DNA of 64,000 nt. Source: Marinobacter pelagius. GTDB taxonomy: Bacteria > Pseudomonadota > Gammaproteobacteria > Pseudomonadales > Oleiphilaceae. Every line of letters begins with the position of its first letter. The first letter of the stretch is position 1. Below the pieces are notes generated by a model. That model did no database searches, was not told the DNA's origin, and worked only from the letters and a program-made list of their open reading frames with translations. The position numbers were made by a program, and so were the translations under genes. Shown in pieces: positions 17,340 to 26,118 of the stretch. Location: contig NZ_FOUR01000004.1 of the NCBI RefSeq assembly GCF_900114925.1, positions 124,001 through 188,000 of the forward strand, written 5' to 3'.

Positions 17340-18089
17340 ATGCACCTTCCCTTCTGGCTAACCACCGCACTGTTGTTCCCGGTACTGCTGTACCAGGGCA
17401 AACGTGCCCGGCGGGAAACGCCACGGCTCCCGGAAGCCCAGGGCTCCCCAGGCGGCCAGTACGGCGAAGGGGCGCCGGTGTTCCGGGTTCTGGTTATCGG
17501 CGAATCCACGGCCGCAGGCGTGGGTGTCTCCACCCATGACCAGGGCTTCGCCAGCCAGCTGGCGTTGCAGTTGCACGAACGCTCCGGACAGACCATCGCC
17601 TGGCATACCTTCGGAGTGAACGGCATTCGTCTGGGCGAGCTCAATAACAAGCTGGCAAATGCTGACCTGCCGGAGGCTGATGTGGTGTTGCTAAGCATGG
17701 GCGTTAACGACACCACCGGATTCACCCCGAGGTTCCGGTTCCGCAAGCAGCTGCTGGACCTTCGTAACCTGCTCGCCCAACGCTACCCGGCGCCGTTATA
17801 CCTTCTGAGCGTACCTCCAATGCACTTGTTTACCGCACTCCCCTCACCCCTCAGGCATGTCATGGGTTGGCGGGCGCGGCAGCTGGATCGCCTGTACCAG
17901 GAACTGGCGCACCAGGCTCCGGAGGAATTCCGCTATCTGACCTACCCGACCATTAACGACCCCTCGATGCTGGCCAGTGATGGCTATCATCCGAGTGAGA
18001 AGGGTTACCGGGCGATTGCCGGGGCGCTGGCGACCGGAGAACTGGAATTACCTTATTCCAACTTGAACTCAAGCACAGACGCCGCATAA
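17340..18089 (+). CDS. SGNH/GDSL-type hydrolase
   Basis: This 249-residue protein has a hydrophobic N-terminus (LPFWLTTALLFPVLLY) that may be a membrane anchor or signal. Catalytic blocks are GESTAAGVGV (Ser nucleophile; GES instead of GDS), SMGVNDTT and DGYHPSEKGY (Asp-His). It probably cleaves esters or lipids in the envelope. The ATG at 17340 has GAGG upstream; it lies 13 bp past the racemase stop. Confidence 0.85.
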   Translation: MHLPFWLTTALLFPVLLYQGKRARRETPRLPEAQGSPGGQYGEGAPVFRVLVIGESTAAGVGVSTHDQGFASQLALQLHERSGQTIAWHTFGVNGIRLGELNNKLANADLPEADVVLLSMGVNDTTGFTPRFRFRKQLLDLRNLLAQRYPAPLYLLSVPPMHLFTALPSPLRHVMGWRARQLDRLYQELAHQAPEEFRYLTYPTINDPSMLASDGYHPSEKGYRAIAGALATGELELPYSNLNSSTDAA

Positions 18090-18125
18090 TCGGGTAAGTT
18101 TCCCTAACCAAAGACGGCCAGATTC

Positions 18126-18752
18126 ATGAGCAAAGACTACTTCGCCCACAAGGCAGATACTTACGAGCAGAATCGCGACCGCGTCGATAACGTCTCCAAC
18201 ATCGCCAACACCATCCTTGAGAAGGCGCATATCGAACCCTCCATGCATCTGATGGATTTCGGCTCCGGCACCGGGCTGTTACTGGAGCGGATCGCCCCTC
18301 ACGTGAAGAAAATCACGGCGGTGGATATTTCCCCTTCCATGAACCGCCAGCTCTCTGAAAAACGGGCTTCACTGAACTGTGAGCTGGAGATCAAGGAGAT
18401 TGACCTGGAAAAGCAGTCCATCGACGAGCGTTTCGACGGCATCATCTCCTCCATGACCATGCATCACGTCAGGGATATTGAGGCCATGTTCCGGCGTTTC
18501 CGGGAACTGCTGAAGCCGGGTGGCTTTATCGCCATTTCCGATCTGGACAAGGAAGATGGCACCTTCCATAGTGAAGACACCGGCGTTTTCCATTTCGGTT
18601 TTGAGCGGGACGAAATCGCCCGTGCTGCCGAGCAAGCCGGGTTCTCTGGAGTTGAGGTAGTCTCCGCCAGCGCCATCGAAAAAGAAGATCGGAGCTTTCC
18701 GGTGTTCTTGCTGACTGCGAGCACCACCTCAGATGACAACAGCCACCGGTAA
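18126..18752 (+). CDS. Class I SAM-dependent methyltransferase
   Basis: This 208-residue methyltransferase has motif I MDFGSGTGLLLERIA, VDISPSMNRQL and MTMHHVRDIEAMFRRF. The substrate is unknown. Its 3' end overlaps the next gene by 20 bp, so the methyltransferase and AraC regulator are co-translated. Confidence 0.88.
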   Translation: MSKDYFAHKADTYEQNRDRVDNVSNIANTILEKAHIEPSMHLMDFGSGTGLLLERIAPHVKKITAVDISPSMNRQLSEKRASLNCELEIKEIDLEKQSIDERFDGIISSMTMHHVRDIEAMFRRFRELLKPGGFIAISDLDKEDGTFHSEDTGVFHFGFERDEIARAAEQAGFSGVEVVSASAIEKEDRSFPVFLLTASTTSDDNSHR

Positions 18753-19602
18753 AAGCAAACCAGTTTTCTGGCGAGACGATCGTCTGCCCCATGTGGAACT
18801 CCGCAAGGTAGGCGACGGGCGTGAGGTTTGCTATGAACCTCATACCCACACCCAGTGGTCGATCGGTGCCATCACCGGGGGCAAAAGTACCTTTCAGTAC
18901 CGGGATAATCAGTACCGGGTCCAGGCCGGGGACCTTGTGCTGGTGAACCCCGAATGGGTCCACGCCTGTAACCCCATCGACAACCAGCCCTGGGCCTATC
19001 TGATGTTGTATGTGGATACCCGGTGGCTGACGGATCTGAGGTTTCGCGCAGGGCTCCTCCAGGAACCCCATTGGCAGGACATATCGACGGCAACAATATC
19101 GGACCCGATCTGGTTCGAACGCTACTGCGGCCTGGCTCAATGCCTTCTGGAGCCAGGGCATGAGCTGCTTGAGAAACAATCGAAGGTCGTGGAATTTCTG
19201 TCAGACCTGATGCACGAGCTGGCGAGACAACCGCTCGCAACAACGCCAAAAACGCCCGGGATTCTCACCGGCCTGGCCCGCTATCTGGATGACCACGCAA
19301 CGGATGATGTCTCGCTGGACACTCTGTGCGAACTGTCCGGATTCAGCCCGGGCCACCTGATCCGGGCGTTCAAACAACACTTCGGGCTCACTCCCCATGC
19401 CTACCTGGTAAACCGTCGCGTTCAACTTGGCCGCCATGAACTTAAGAATGGCACCGCCATTGCCGAGGCAGCTCTTAACGCTGGCTTTGCCGATCAACCC
19501 CACTTCCAGCGTGCCTTCAAGCGGCTGATGGCGGCAACCCCAAACCAGTACCGGCGCGCCTCAGGCGATCACAAGGTACAGGCAACTCGCCGCCAGCAGT
19601 AA
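18733..19602 (+). CDS. AraC family transcriptional regulator
   Basis: This 289-residue regulator has an N-terminal cupin-like sensing domain (HTHTQWSIGAITGG, GDLVLVNPEWVHAC) and a C-terminal double helix-turn-helix (SLDTLCELSGFSPGHLIRAF and IAEAALNAGFADQPHFQRAF). It faces a LysE exporter and overlaps it by 42 bp at the 3' ends; AraC-LysE neighbours of this type often form a regulator-exporter pair. Confidence 0.9.
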   Translation: MTTATGKSKPVFWRDDRLPHVELRKVGDGREVCYEPHTHTQWSIGAITGGKSTFQYRDNQYRVQAGDLVLVNPEWVHACNPIDNQPWAYLMLYVDTRWLTDLRFRAGLLQEPHWQDISTATISDPIWFERYCGLAQCLLEPGHELLEKQSKVVEFLSDLMHELARQPLATTPKTPGILTGLARYLDDHATDDVSLDTLCELSGFSPGHLIRAFKQHFGLTPHAYLVNRRVQLGRHELKNGTAIAEAALNAGFADQPHFQRAFKRLMAATPNQYRRASGDHKVQATRRQQ

Positions 19603-20154
19603 AGCCAGCACCCGGTTTACAGTTGCCAACACCACGGGCTGCTGAACCTGTTTCCGGAGAAAGGCCCCCGCATAGACCCAGCACGCCAGGGAGAGCCAGC
19701 AGATCGGCAGGTACACCGAGGCGAACAACAGCACCTGGGGCCAGTCATTAGCGCTGGTATAGGCGCCGATGCCGGATGCCGAGGCTAACCAGGCCTTGGG
19801 ATTGAGCCACTGCATCAACGCCCCTGTCCCGAAACCGGGCGCTTTGTCAGTTCCCCTCTCGGGCAAGTGGCCGCTGTCTAGGGCCAGTTTCACACTCAGA
19901 TACAACAGAAAGGCGACCCCCGCCCATCTCAGCAATGCCTCAAAGGCCGGCACCAGGGTCAGGAGAGAATAAAGTCCCAGTCCAACCGAGATGAACAGCG
20001 CAATAAAACCAATGGTGGCACCGCTTACGAAGATCAGCCCCCGCGAGACGGGGTAACGGGTTCCACTGCTGAGGCATACCAGGTTAACTGGCCCCGGCGA
20101 TATGGATGCGGCCAGGGCAAATGCCGACATGGGTAGAATCAGTGAAAGGCTCAT
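19561..20154 (-). CDS. LysE family amino-acid exporter
   Basis: This 197-residue inner-membrane protein has about six helices and the LysE signatures SPGPVNLVCLSSGTRYPVSRG and GTGALMQWLNPKAWLAS. It should export an amino acid or similar metabolite. It converges on the AraC gene with a 42-bp coding overlap, so antisense effects are possible. Confidence 0.9.
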   Translation of the reverse strand: MSLSLILPMSAFALAASISPGPVNLVCLSSGTRYPVSRGLIFVSGATIGFIALFISVGLGLYSLLTLVPAFEALLRWAGVAFLLYLSVKLALDSGHLPERGTDKAPGFGTGALMQWLNPKAWLASASGIGAYTSANDWPQVLLFASVYLPICWLSLACWVYAGAFLRKQVQQPVVLATVNRVLALLLAASCLYLVIA

Positions 20155-20235
20155 TTCAAAGGGTCTCCGTTCAGGTTACAGACGAAGTCTGCCCTGAACG
20201 ACATTCCTGGTATTGAACAAAATTGCGGCCATGCG

Positions 20236-21147
20236 CTAGTAGGGAATGAATTCCTCCTCGTCCCCCACAACCTTCGCAAACCGCCCTGCCCGCCAGTCGT
20301 CCTTTGCCTGCTCGATACGCTCCTTACTTGAGGAGACGAAGTTCCACTCGATATAGCGCCGCCCCACGGGCTCACCACAAATCAGGGCAATGCGGGTGTC
20401 TTCCGCAGCGGTGATACAAACACCAGGCTCCGGCGCAAACACAGTCATGCTATGGGTTGGTAGTTCAGAGCCATGGGCCTTGAGGGACCCGCTCGCCACA
20501 TACACTGCCCGCTCAGGGGCATCGGGCAACTCCAGACTCTGGCCGGCCTTCAGGGTGGCCTCCAGGTAAAGGGTTTCACTGAAGCTGCGCACCGGGGAGG
20601 ATACTCCATAGGCGCTGCCGATCATGACCCGAACCGGTACACCGTTGATATCAATTGCTGGGATGTCGTCGCTGGGGTAATGATGGAACGCCGGGTCGGT
20701 TTCCTCGTGTTCCTCCGGCAGTGCCAGCCACAACTGCAACCCGTGCAACTGGTGGTCTATCGCCGTGACTTCGGGGCGTTCCCTTTCCGAATGAGCGATG
20801 CCGCGGCCGGCAACCATCAGGTTAATATCACCGGGCCGGATCGGCTGGAAACTGCCCACGGAATCCCGGTGCAGTATCTCGCCTTCGAACAGGTAGGTCA
20901 CGGTGGCGATACCGATGTGCGGATGCGGGAGGACATTGATGCCCTCCCCCGCACGAAATTCCGCCGGCCCCATTTCATCAAAGAAGATCCAGGGGCCGAC
21001 CATTTTACGCTTCGCGGTAGGCAGCAAGCGGCGTACCGAGAACCCGCCCAGGTCCGCGACACGGGGTTTCAAAATCGTCTCGATGGCACTGCAAGGCGTA
21101 TCGATGGCATCGCAGCTCTGTTCTGCGAACTTTAAAATGTTACTCAT
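20236..21147 (-). CDS. Pirin family protein
   Basis: This 303-residue bicupin has the pirin metal motif HPHIGIATVTYLFEGEILHRD and INLMVAGRGIAHSER. Bacterial pirins include quercetinase-like enzymes and redox regulators; the role here is unknown. Start chosen at the MSNILKF methionine (21147); the open frame continues upstream without similarity. Confidence 0.9.
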   Translation of the reverse strand: MSNILKFAEQSCDAIDTPCSAIETILKPRVADLGGFSVRRLLPTAKRKMVGPWIFFDEMGPAEFRAGEGINVLPHPHIGIATVTYLFEGEILHRDSVGSFQPIRPGDINLMVAGRGIAHSERERPEVTAIDHQLHGLQLWLALPEEHEETDPAFHHYPSDDIPAIDINGVPVRVMIGSAYGVSSPVRSFSETLYLEATLKAGQSLELPDAPERAVYVASGSLKAHGSELPTHSMTVFAPEPGVCITAAEDTRIALICGEPVGRRYIEWNFVSSSKERIEQAKDDWRAGRFAKVVGDEEEFIPY

Positions 21148-21394
21148 GGAACCCACCCCCGGTAGTAATAGACTAAGCTTAACGCACCGGAAAATCCGGA
21201 GGCCAATCGCTTCGACCTGGGTCATGGACAACAGCCAGGTCTGAGCACACATTGGGCTTGGCATCGTTCCCTCAAAGGACCTGGTGCAGCCTTCAGGACG
21301 GATACCCCATGGAAGTATGCAGGATCCGATGTCGCAAGGGCGTGTTACTGACGGCATTCATTTAAATGCGATCCCCAGGACGGAGGATATTGAA

Positions 21395-21883
21395 ATGAAA
21401 GTCAACGAAGTAATGGTTACCGAAGTGGCGAGCTGCTCGCCACAAACTTCCCTGCAAGACGTCGCCATGATGATGTGGAACAACGATTGTGGCGCCATCC
21501 CGATGGTGGATGATCAGGAACATCCACTGGGCATTGTTACCGACCGGGACATCGCCATGGGCGCTGCGCTTCAATCCAGACCGTTGTGGGAGCTTCGCGC
21601 AGAGGATATTGCCAGCCATCGGGAATTGTTCTGTTGCGGGCCAGATGAAGACATCAACAAGGCCCTCCAGTTGATGGAAGCGCGCGAGGTACGGCGCCTT
21701 CCTGTTGTCAACCAGTTCAACCAGCTGTGCGGTATGGTGAGTATGGGGGATATTGTGTCTTTCACCGGTGCCGAAAACGTCTCAAAAGCCGGCGACAAGC
21801 ACATCTCCTCGAAGGAGACCATGGAATTTTTAAAGCACGTCAGCGGCCATCATCCCAGCCATAAGGCTGCTGCAGCCGTCTGA
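21395..21883 (+). CDS. CBS domain protein
   Basis: This 162-residue protein is two CBS repeats: VNEVMVTEVASCSPQTSLQD...GIVTDRDIA and LFCCGPDEDINKALQLM...CGMVSMGDIVSF. Stand-alone pairs bind adenine nucleotides and act as energy sensors. GGAGG precedes the ATG at 21395 by eight bases, which decides this start over an upstream one at 21284. Confidence 0.9.
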   Translation: MKVNEVMVTEVASCSPQTSLQDVAMMMWNNDCGAIPMVDDQEHPLGIVTDRDIAMGAALQSRPLWELRAEDIASHRELFCCGPDEDINKALQLMEAREVRRLPVVNQFNQLCGMVSMGDIVSFTGAENVSKAGDKHISSKETMEFLKHVSGHHPSHKAAAAV

Positions 21884-21890
21884 GAAACCA

Positions 21891-21957
21891 ACCTGTTCCC
21901 GATGCGACCCCGGCCTCAACTCACAGGTTCTGCCGGGCCGCATCCGGGAAGACAGGT
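21891..21957. repeat. Long imperfect inverted repeat between convergent genes
   Basis: The arm at 21891-21914 pairs with 21932-21957 almost throughout (ACCTGT, CCCGATGCG and CCGGC blocks), around a 17-nt loop. It lies between the CBS gene and oleate hydratase and touches the latter's stop. It may act as a bidirectional mRNA-end structure; there is no T run. Confidence 0.6.
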
Positions 21958-23975
21958 CAGAAACGCCCGCGAATATTCTCAATCACGCTCTGAATCCGGT
22001 CCCTGGCTTCATTCAGGGTTTGGCTCTCACCAAGCAGGTCCCGGACTGAGTTGAGCTGTTGCTCGAACAAGCCGTGTTTTTCCACGTCTCCGCTGTCCTC
22101 ATCCTGCCCCAGTGGCAGGATGTGCCGGAAGTAGGTCCCTCCCAATACCCGCCTGAGCAGCCCCTCGCCGAGGAAGGGTTCGTCGTTGTTGAGGGTGCGG
22201 GTGGCGCGCAGCAGGCGGCGGATGTCGTACTGTCCGGGATAGATGTCCGGCACCTGTTTGGGAATCTCCAGCAGGCTGTAAACGCCAACTCGAGCCGTCC
22301 GGACCGAGCTTTCCAGGGTGAAGACCACGTCGTTCGGGGTTTCCACGAACTGCCCCATCAGGGCGAGGTTGGTGCAGCCTTCCGGAACGATCTCGGGGCG
22401 GTCGCCCTGGGCCCTCGGCATGAACTGGGAGGTGATGTAGGGCATCAGGGCAATCCGGGTTTTGGTGGCCGCGATGACGTCGTCCACCTGATCGATCAGG
22501 CCGAGGTGATAGCAGAATTCCGTCAGCACTTCCCGACCGGTGCATTCCGGCATGGGCTTTTTGACGTAATCGCCGGGCTTGTCCATGAGCAGGGCATATA
22601 CCCACAGCACGATCACGTCATCCGGCTGATCGGGGAAATGCGGTTGGCGATTGCACGTGAAGCTCATCAGCCAGGATGAGTCGGTGAAGGTGATGATGCC
22701 GCCGGTTGCCGTGAACCCGGAGTACGGGTCGTTCACCGAGAGCTCCTTGAGCTTGTCCATCAGGGGTGACGGCTTGCAGGTCAGGGTCACCGATTCCCAA
22801 GTGGATTGCGGCACGTTGCCACAGAACTTCTCGGGCCGGCCGAACACCTCGGACTGGCTGGCCAGGTTCTTCCACAGCTGCCAGCCCGAAGCCTCGCCCG
22901 GTTCCTTCTTGTCCTTCAATACCGGCGCAGTGTCATCGTCACCGTAGGCGGTATCCTCGGTCATCGAGCCGGTGGTGACGAACACCAGGTCCCGTTTGCG
23001 CACCCGGATGGTTTTTTCACCCTGCCCGGTCTCGCACTCGATCCCGGTAACCGTGCGGTGCCCTCCCCTGGTACTCAGTTTGAGGTTCGAAACGATGGTG
23101 TCGTACTGGATCTTCACGCCCTGCTCTTTGAGCCAGTTCATCAGCGGGCGGACGAAGCTGTCGTACTGGTTGTAGCGGGGGAACACCAGCGAGGTCATGT
23201 CATTGAGCCCGTCCATAAGGTGCAGGAACCGGTGCATGTACAGCTTCATTTCCAGCACGGAATGCCAGTTCTGGAAGGCGAACATGGTGCGCCAGAAGGT
23301 CCAGAAATTGGTCTCCAGGAAGCCCTCGCTGAACCAATGTTCGACGGTGACGTCGTCCAGGTCCTCCTTGCGGGCGAGCAGCAAACGGATAACCTCCAGC
23401 TGCTGCTTGCGGCTCAGACCCATGGTGGAGAAATCTCCGATCTGACCCTGCTTTTCCAGCAGGCGGGCTTTTGACCAGTTCTTGTCCGGATCGTTGATCA
23501 GGCGGTACTCGTCGAGCACTGTGAACGGCTCGGGCATCTCCAGGGCCGGAATCTCGGAGAACACATCCCAGAAGTTCTGGTAGGTCATCTCCATTTCACG
23601 GCCACCCCGGACGATGTAACCCTCCTCGGCATTGCCGGCTCCGTCCAGGGAGCCGCCTTCAATCGGCCCCTCTTCGAGAAACACGATGTTCTCCGCCGGC
23701 ATGTGGCCGTCGCGGATCAGGAAGAAGGCCGCCGCCATACCGGCAATGCCGCTGCCGATGATGTAGGCGCGGCGGTCCTCGATGCCTTCGGTGGGCAACG
23801 GCCGGTGATTGACATAGGTCCCGTGCAGGTCTGCCGGCGGCAGGGGTGTGTCGATCCCGTTGTGCAGGTGCGTGGCGGTGGCATCGGGGTTCGGGTTGAC
23901 CCCTCGCGCTTTCAGGGCGCGAATGTGAGCATCCAGGCTGGGGTTCGGGGCTTTTCGGTTCTGCGAGTCCGTCAC
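21957..23975 (-). CDS. ohyA: Oleate hydratase
   Basis: This 672-residue FAD enzyme (67-kDa MCRA family) adds water to the cis-9 double bond of oleic acid to give 10-hydroxystearate. The dinucleotide motif GSGIAGM is at residues 74-80, followed by [32 protein letters not shown] and [20 protein letters not shown], all family hallmarks. I chose the GTG at 23975 because AAGGAG stands at good distance; the longer frame from 24044 has no ribosome site. It is divergent from the threonine aldolase-like gene. Confidence 0.95.
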   Translation of the reverse strand: MTDSQNRKAPNPSLDAHIRALKARGVNPNPDATATHLHNGIDTPLPPADLHGTYVNHRPLPTEGIEDRRAYIIGSGIAGMAAAFFLIRDGHMPAENIVFLEEGPIEGGSLDGAGNAEEGYIVRGGREMEMTYQNFWDVFSEIPALEMPEPFTVLDEYRLINDPDKNWSKARLLEKQGQIGDFSTMGLSRKQQLEVIRLLLARKEDLDDVTVEHWFSEGFLETNFWTFWRTMFAFQNWHSVLEMKLYMHRFLHLMDGLNDMTSLVFPRYNQYDSFVRPLMNWLKEQGVKIQYDTIVSNLKLSTRGGHRTVTGIECETGQGEKTIRVRKRDLVFVTTGSMTEDTAYGDDDTAPVLKDKKEPGEASGWQLWKNLASQSEVFGRPEKFCGNVPQSTWESVTLTCKPSPLMDKLKELSVNDPYSGFTATGGIITFTDSSWLMSFTCNRQPHFPDQPDDVIVLWVYALLMDKPGDYVKKPMPECTGREVLTEFCYHLGLIDQVDDVIAATKTRIALMPYITSQFMPRAQGDRPEIVPEGCTNLALMGQFVETPNDVVFTLESSVRTARVGVYSLLEIPKQVPDIYPGQYDIRRLLRATRTLNNDEPFLGEGLLRRVLGGTYFRHILPLGQDEDSGDVEKHGLFEQQLNSVRDLLGESQTLNEARDRIQSVIENIRGRF

Positions 23976-24115
23976 GCTGACTTCTCCTTTGTGGTAATGG
24001 CTATTCCTATAGTGAATCCCATAAGCTTGAACGACCGATGACACACGTCAACTCGAAGTCAGTTGTCAAAAAACGGTAATCTGTTATCCCAATCCCCGAG
24101 ACAGGAGTACTCAGC

Positions 24116-25147
24116 GTGTCCGATTCCGAACAGTTCGCCAGCGATAACTACAGTGGTGTCTGCCCCCAGGCCTGGGCTGCCATGGAGCAGGCGAACCGGA
24201 TGGACGAGCCCGCTTACGGGGAGGACAGCTGGACCCAGAAAGCCGCGGACGGCCTGCGCACGCTGTTCGATACCGACTGCGATGTGTATTTCGTGTTCAA
24301 CGGCACTGCCGCCAACTCCCTTGCCCTGGCCTCTATTGGTCAGTCCTTCCACAGTGTGATCTGCCATGAGCTGGCGCACATCGAAACCGACGAATGCGGT
24401 GGCCCGGAATACGCCTCCAACGGTGCCAAACTCCTGCTTGGCGAAGGGTTGGATGGCAAACTGACGCCGGAGAGCATCGAGCACCTGGTGACCAAGCGCA
24501 CGGACATCCACTACCCCAAACCCAAGGCCCTGAGCCTGACCCAGGCCACGGAAGTGGGTACGGTCTATACCCCGGAGGAACTGAAAGCCATCCGTGCCGT
24601 GGCAGACAAGCACCGGCTGAACATCCACATGGATGGTGCCCGCTTCGCCAATGCTGTGGCGGCGCTGGACGTGCACCCTTCCGAGATCACCTGGAAAGCC
24701 GGCGTGGATGTACTGTGTTTTTCCGGCACCAAGAACGGGCTGGCCCTCGGTGAAGCCGTGGTGTTCTTCAACCGGGACCTGGCCGAGGACTTCGAGTGGC
24801 GCTGCAAGCAGGCCGGGCAGCTGGCCTCCAAGATGCGGTATATTTCCGCCCCCTGGTGCGGGCTGCTGGAGAACGAGGTCTGGCTGGCCAACGCCCGCCA
24901 CGCCAATGCCTGCGCCGCGCGACTGGACAAGGGTCTGGCCGGGTTGCCGGGGGTGAGCCTTCGCTACCCGAGACAGGTGAACGGCGTATTCGTGGAGATG
25001 CCGGAACCGGTCCAGGCCGCACTGCGGGCAAAGGGCTGGCGCTTCTACAACTTCATTGGCGGCTGTGCCCGACTGATGTGCTCCTGGTCCACCAGCGAGG
25101 GCCAGGTGGATCGTTTTCTCGCTGATCTCCGGGAATTGGTGGCCTGA
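24116..25147 (+). CDS. Threonine aldolase family PLP enzyme
   Basis: This 343-residue fold-type I PLP enzyme has FVFNGTAANSLAL, HIETDECGGPEYASNGAKL, IHMDGARFANAVAAL and the PLP lysine in FSGTKNGLALGEAVVFF. These fit low-specificity threonine aldolase, which cleaves threonine to glycine and acetaldehyde; related beta-eliminating lyases are possible. The start is GTG at 24116 with CAGGAG ten bases upstream. Confidence 0.87.
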   Translation: MSDSEQFASDNYSGVCPQAWAAMEQANRMDEPAYGEDSWTQKAADGLRTLFDTDCDVYFVFNGTAANSLALASIGQSFHSVICHELAHIETDECGGPEYASNGAKLLLGEGLDGKLTPESIEHLVTKRTDIHYPKPKALSLTQATEVGTVYTPEELKAIRAVADKHRLNIHMDGARFANAVAALDVHPSEITWKAGVDVLCFSGTKNGLALGEAVVFFNRDLAEDFEWRCKQAGQLASKMRYISAPWCGLLENEVWLANARHANACAARLDKGLAGLPGVSLRYPRQVNGVFVEMPEPVQAALRAKGWRFYNFIGGCARLMCSWSTSEGQVDRFLADLRELVA

Positions 25148-25177
25148 TTACGGCCATTCCGCCCGTTTGACCAGAAA

Positions 25178-25990
25178 ATGAATGAATCTGGAGAACCTGT
25201 CTTGAACGTTCAGGACCGTTTTGTTGATGTACCCGGGGGTGAGCTGTTCGTTCGCTCCTGGACTCCCGCCGGGGCCGAAGACCGTGCGCCCATGGTGTTG
25301 TTTCACGATTCCCTCGGTAGCGTGAAGCTCTGGCGGGATTTTCCCGAGGCGTTGGCGCGCCGGCTGGAACGGCCGGTGATTGCTTACGATCGCCTGGGTT
25401 TCGGCCAGTCTTCCCCGCGTGAGGGGCTGCCATCCCAACGCTTTATCGAAGAAGAGGCGGAGATCTATTTTCCGGCCCTGAGGGAGGCCCTGGGCTTTAC
25501 CAGGTTCCTGCTGTTCGGCCACAGCGTCGGCGGCGCCATGGCGATCATCATTGCCACCCGGTTTGCTGGGGACTGCGAACTGGTAATTACCGAAGCCTCC
25601 CAGGCCTTTGTGGAAGAACACACCCTGGACGGCATCCGCGCCGCGAAAGCCCAGTTCGAGAAACCCGGGCAAATGGACAAACTGGCTCGCTACCATGGCG
25701 ACAAGGCCCGCTGGGTGCTTGAGGCCTGGACCGGGGTCTGGCTGGACTCCAGCTTCCACCACTGGAACCTGGAGCCTTTCCTGCCGCAGGTGCACTGCCC
25801 GGTTCTGGCCCTTCACGGCGACCACGATGAGTTCGGCACCCTGGAGTTTCCCCGGCGCATTGCCGAAGGGGTTCAGGGGCCCTCCGCCCAGGGCATCCTC
25901 GAGAACTGCGGCCATGTTCCCCATCGGGAGCAGCAGCCGAAAGTCCTCGAGACCGTTGCCGCCTTCGTGACAGAGCATCTGGCGAAATAA
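25178..25990 (+). CDS. Alpha/beta-fold hydrolase
   Basis: This 270-residue hydrolase has the oxyanion strand MVLFHDSLGSVKLW, the nucleophile elbow LLFGHSVGGAMA and a C-terminal ENCGHVPHREQ histidine region. The substrate is unknown. It follows the aldolase gene by 30 bp and may share its transcript; a terminator follows. Confidence 0.85.
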   Translation: MNESGEPVLNVQDRFVDVPGGELFVRSWTPAGAEDRAPMVLFHDSLGSVKLWRDFPEALARRLERPVIAYDRLGFGQSSPREGLPSQRFIEEEAEIYFPALREALGFTRFLLFGHSVGGAMAIIIATRFAGDCELVITEASQAFVEEHTLDGIRAAKAQFEKPGQMDKLARYHGDKARWVLEAWTGVWLDSSFHHWNLEPFLPQVHCPVLALHGDHDEFGTLEFPRRIAEGVQGPSAQGILENCGHVPHREQQPKVLETVAAFVTEHLAK

Positions 25991-25994
25991 ACGG

Positions 25995-26018
25995 AATCCC
26001 GCCCATTGGCGGGATTTT
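25995..26018 (+). terminator. Terminator after the hydrolase gene
   Basis: Stem AATCCCGCC (25995-26003) pairs with GGCGGGATT (26008-26016) with a 4-nt loop and a short T run. Confidence 0.7.
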
Positions 26019-26118
26019 CCCTCGTCAGCCACACTTTCCCATGCACTGGTCCGATCATCGGTCGGACAACGTACACCTGCGTATCCTCTACTCATTCAAC
26101 GGTTCAGGAGCCTGTACC

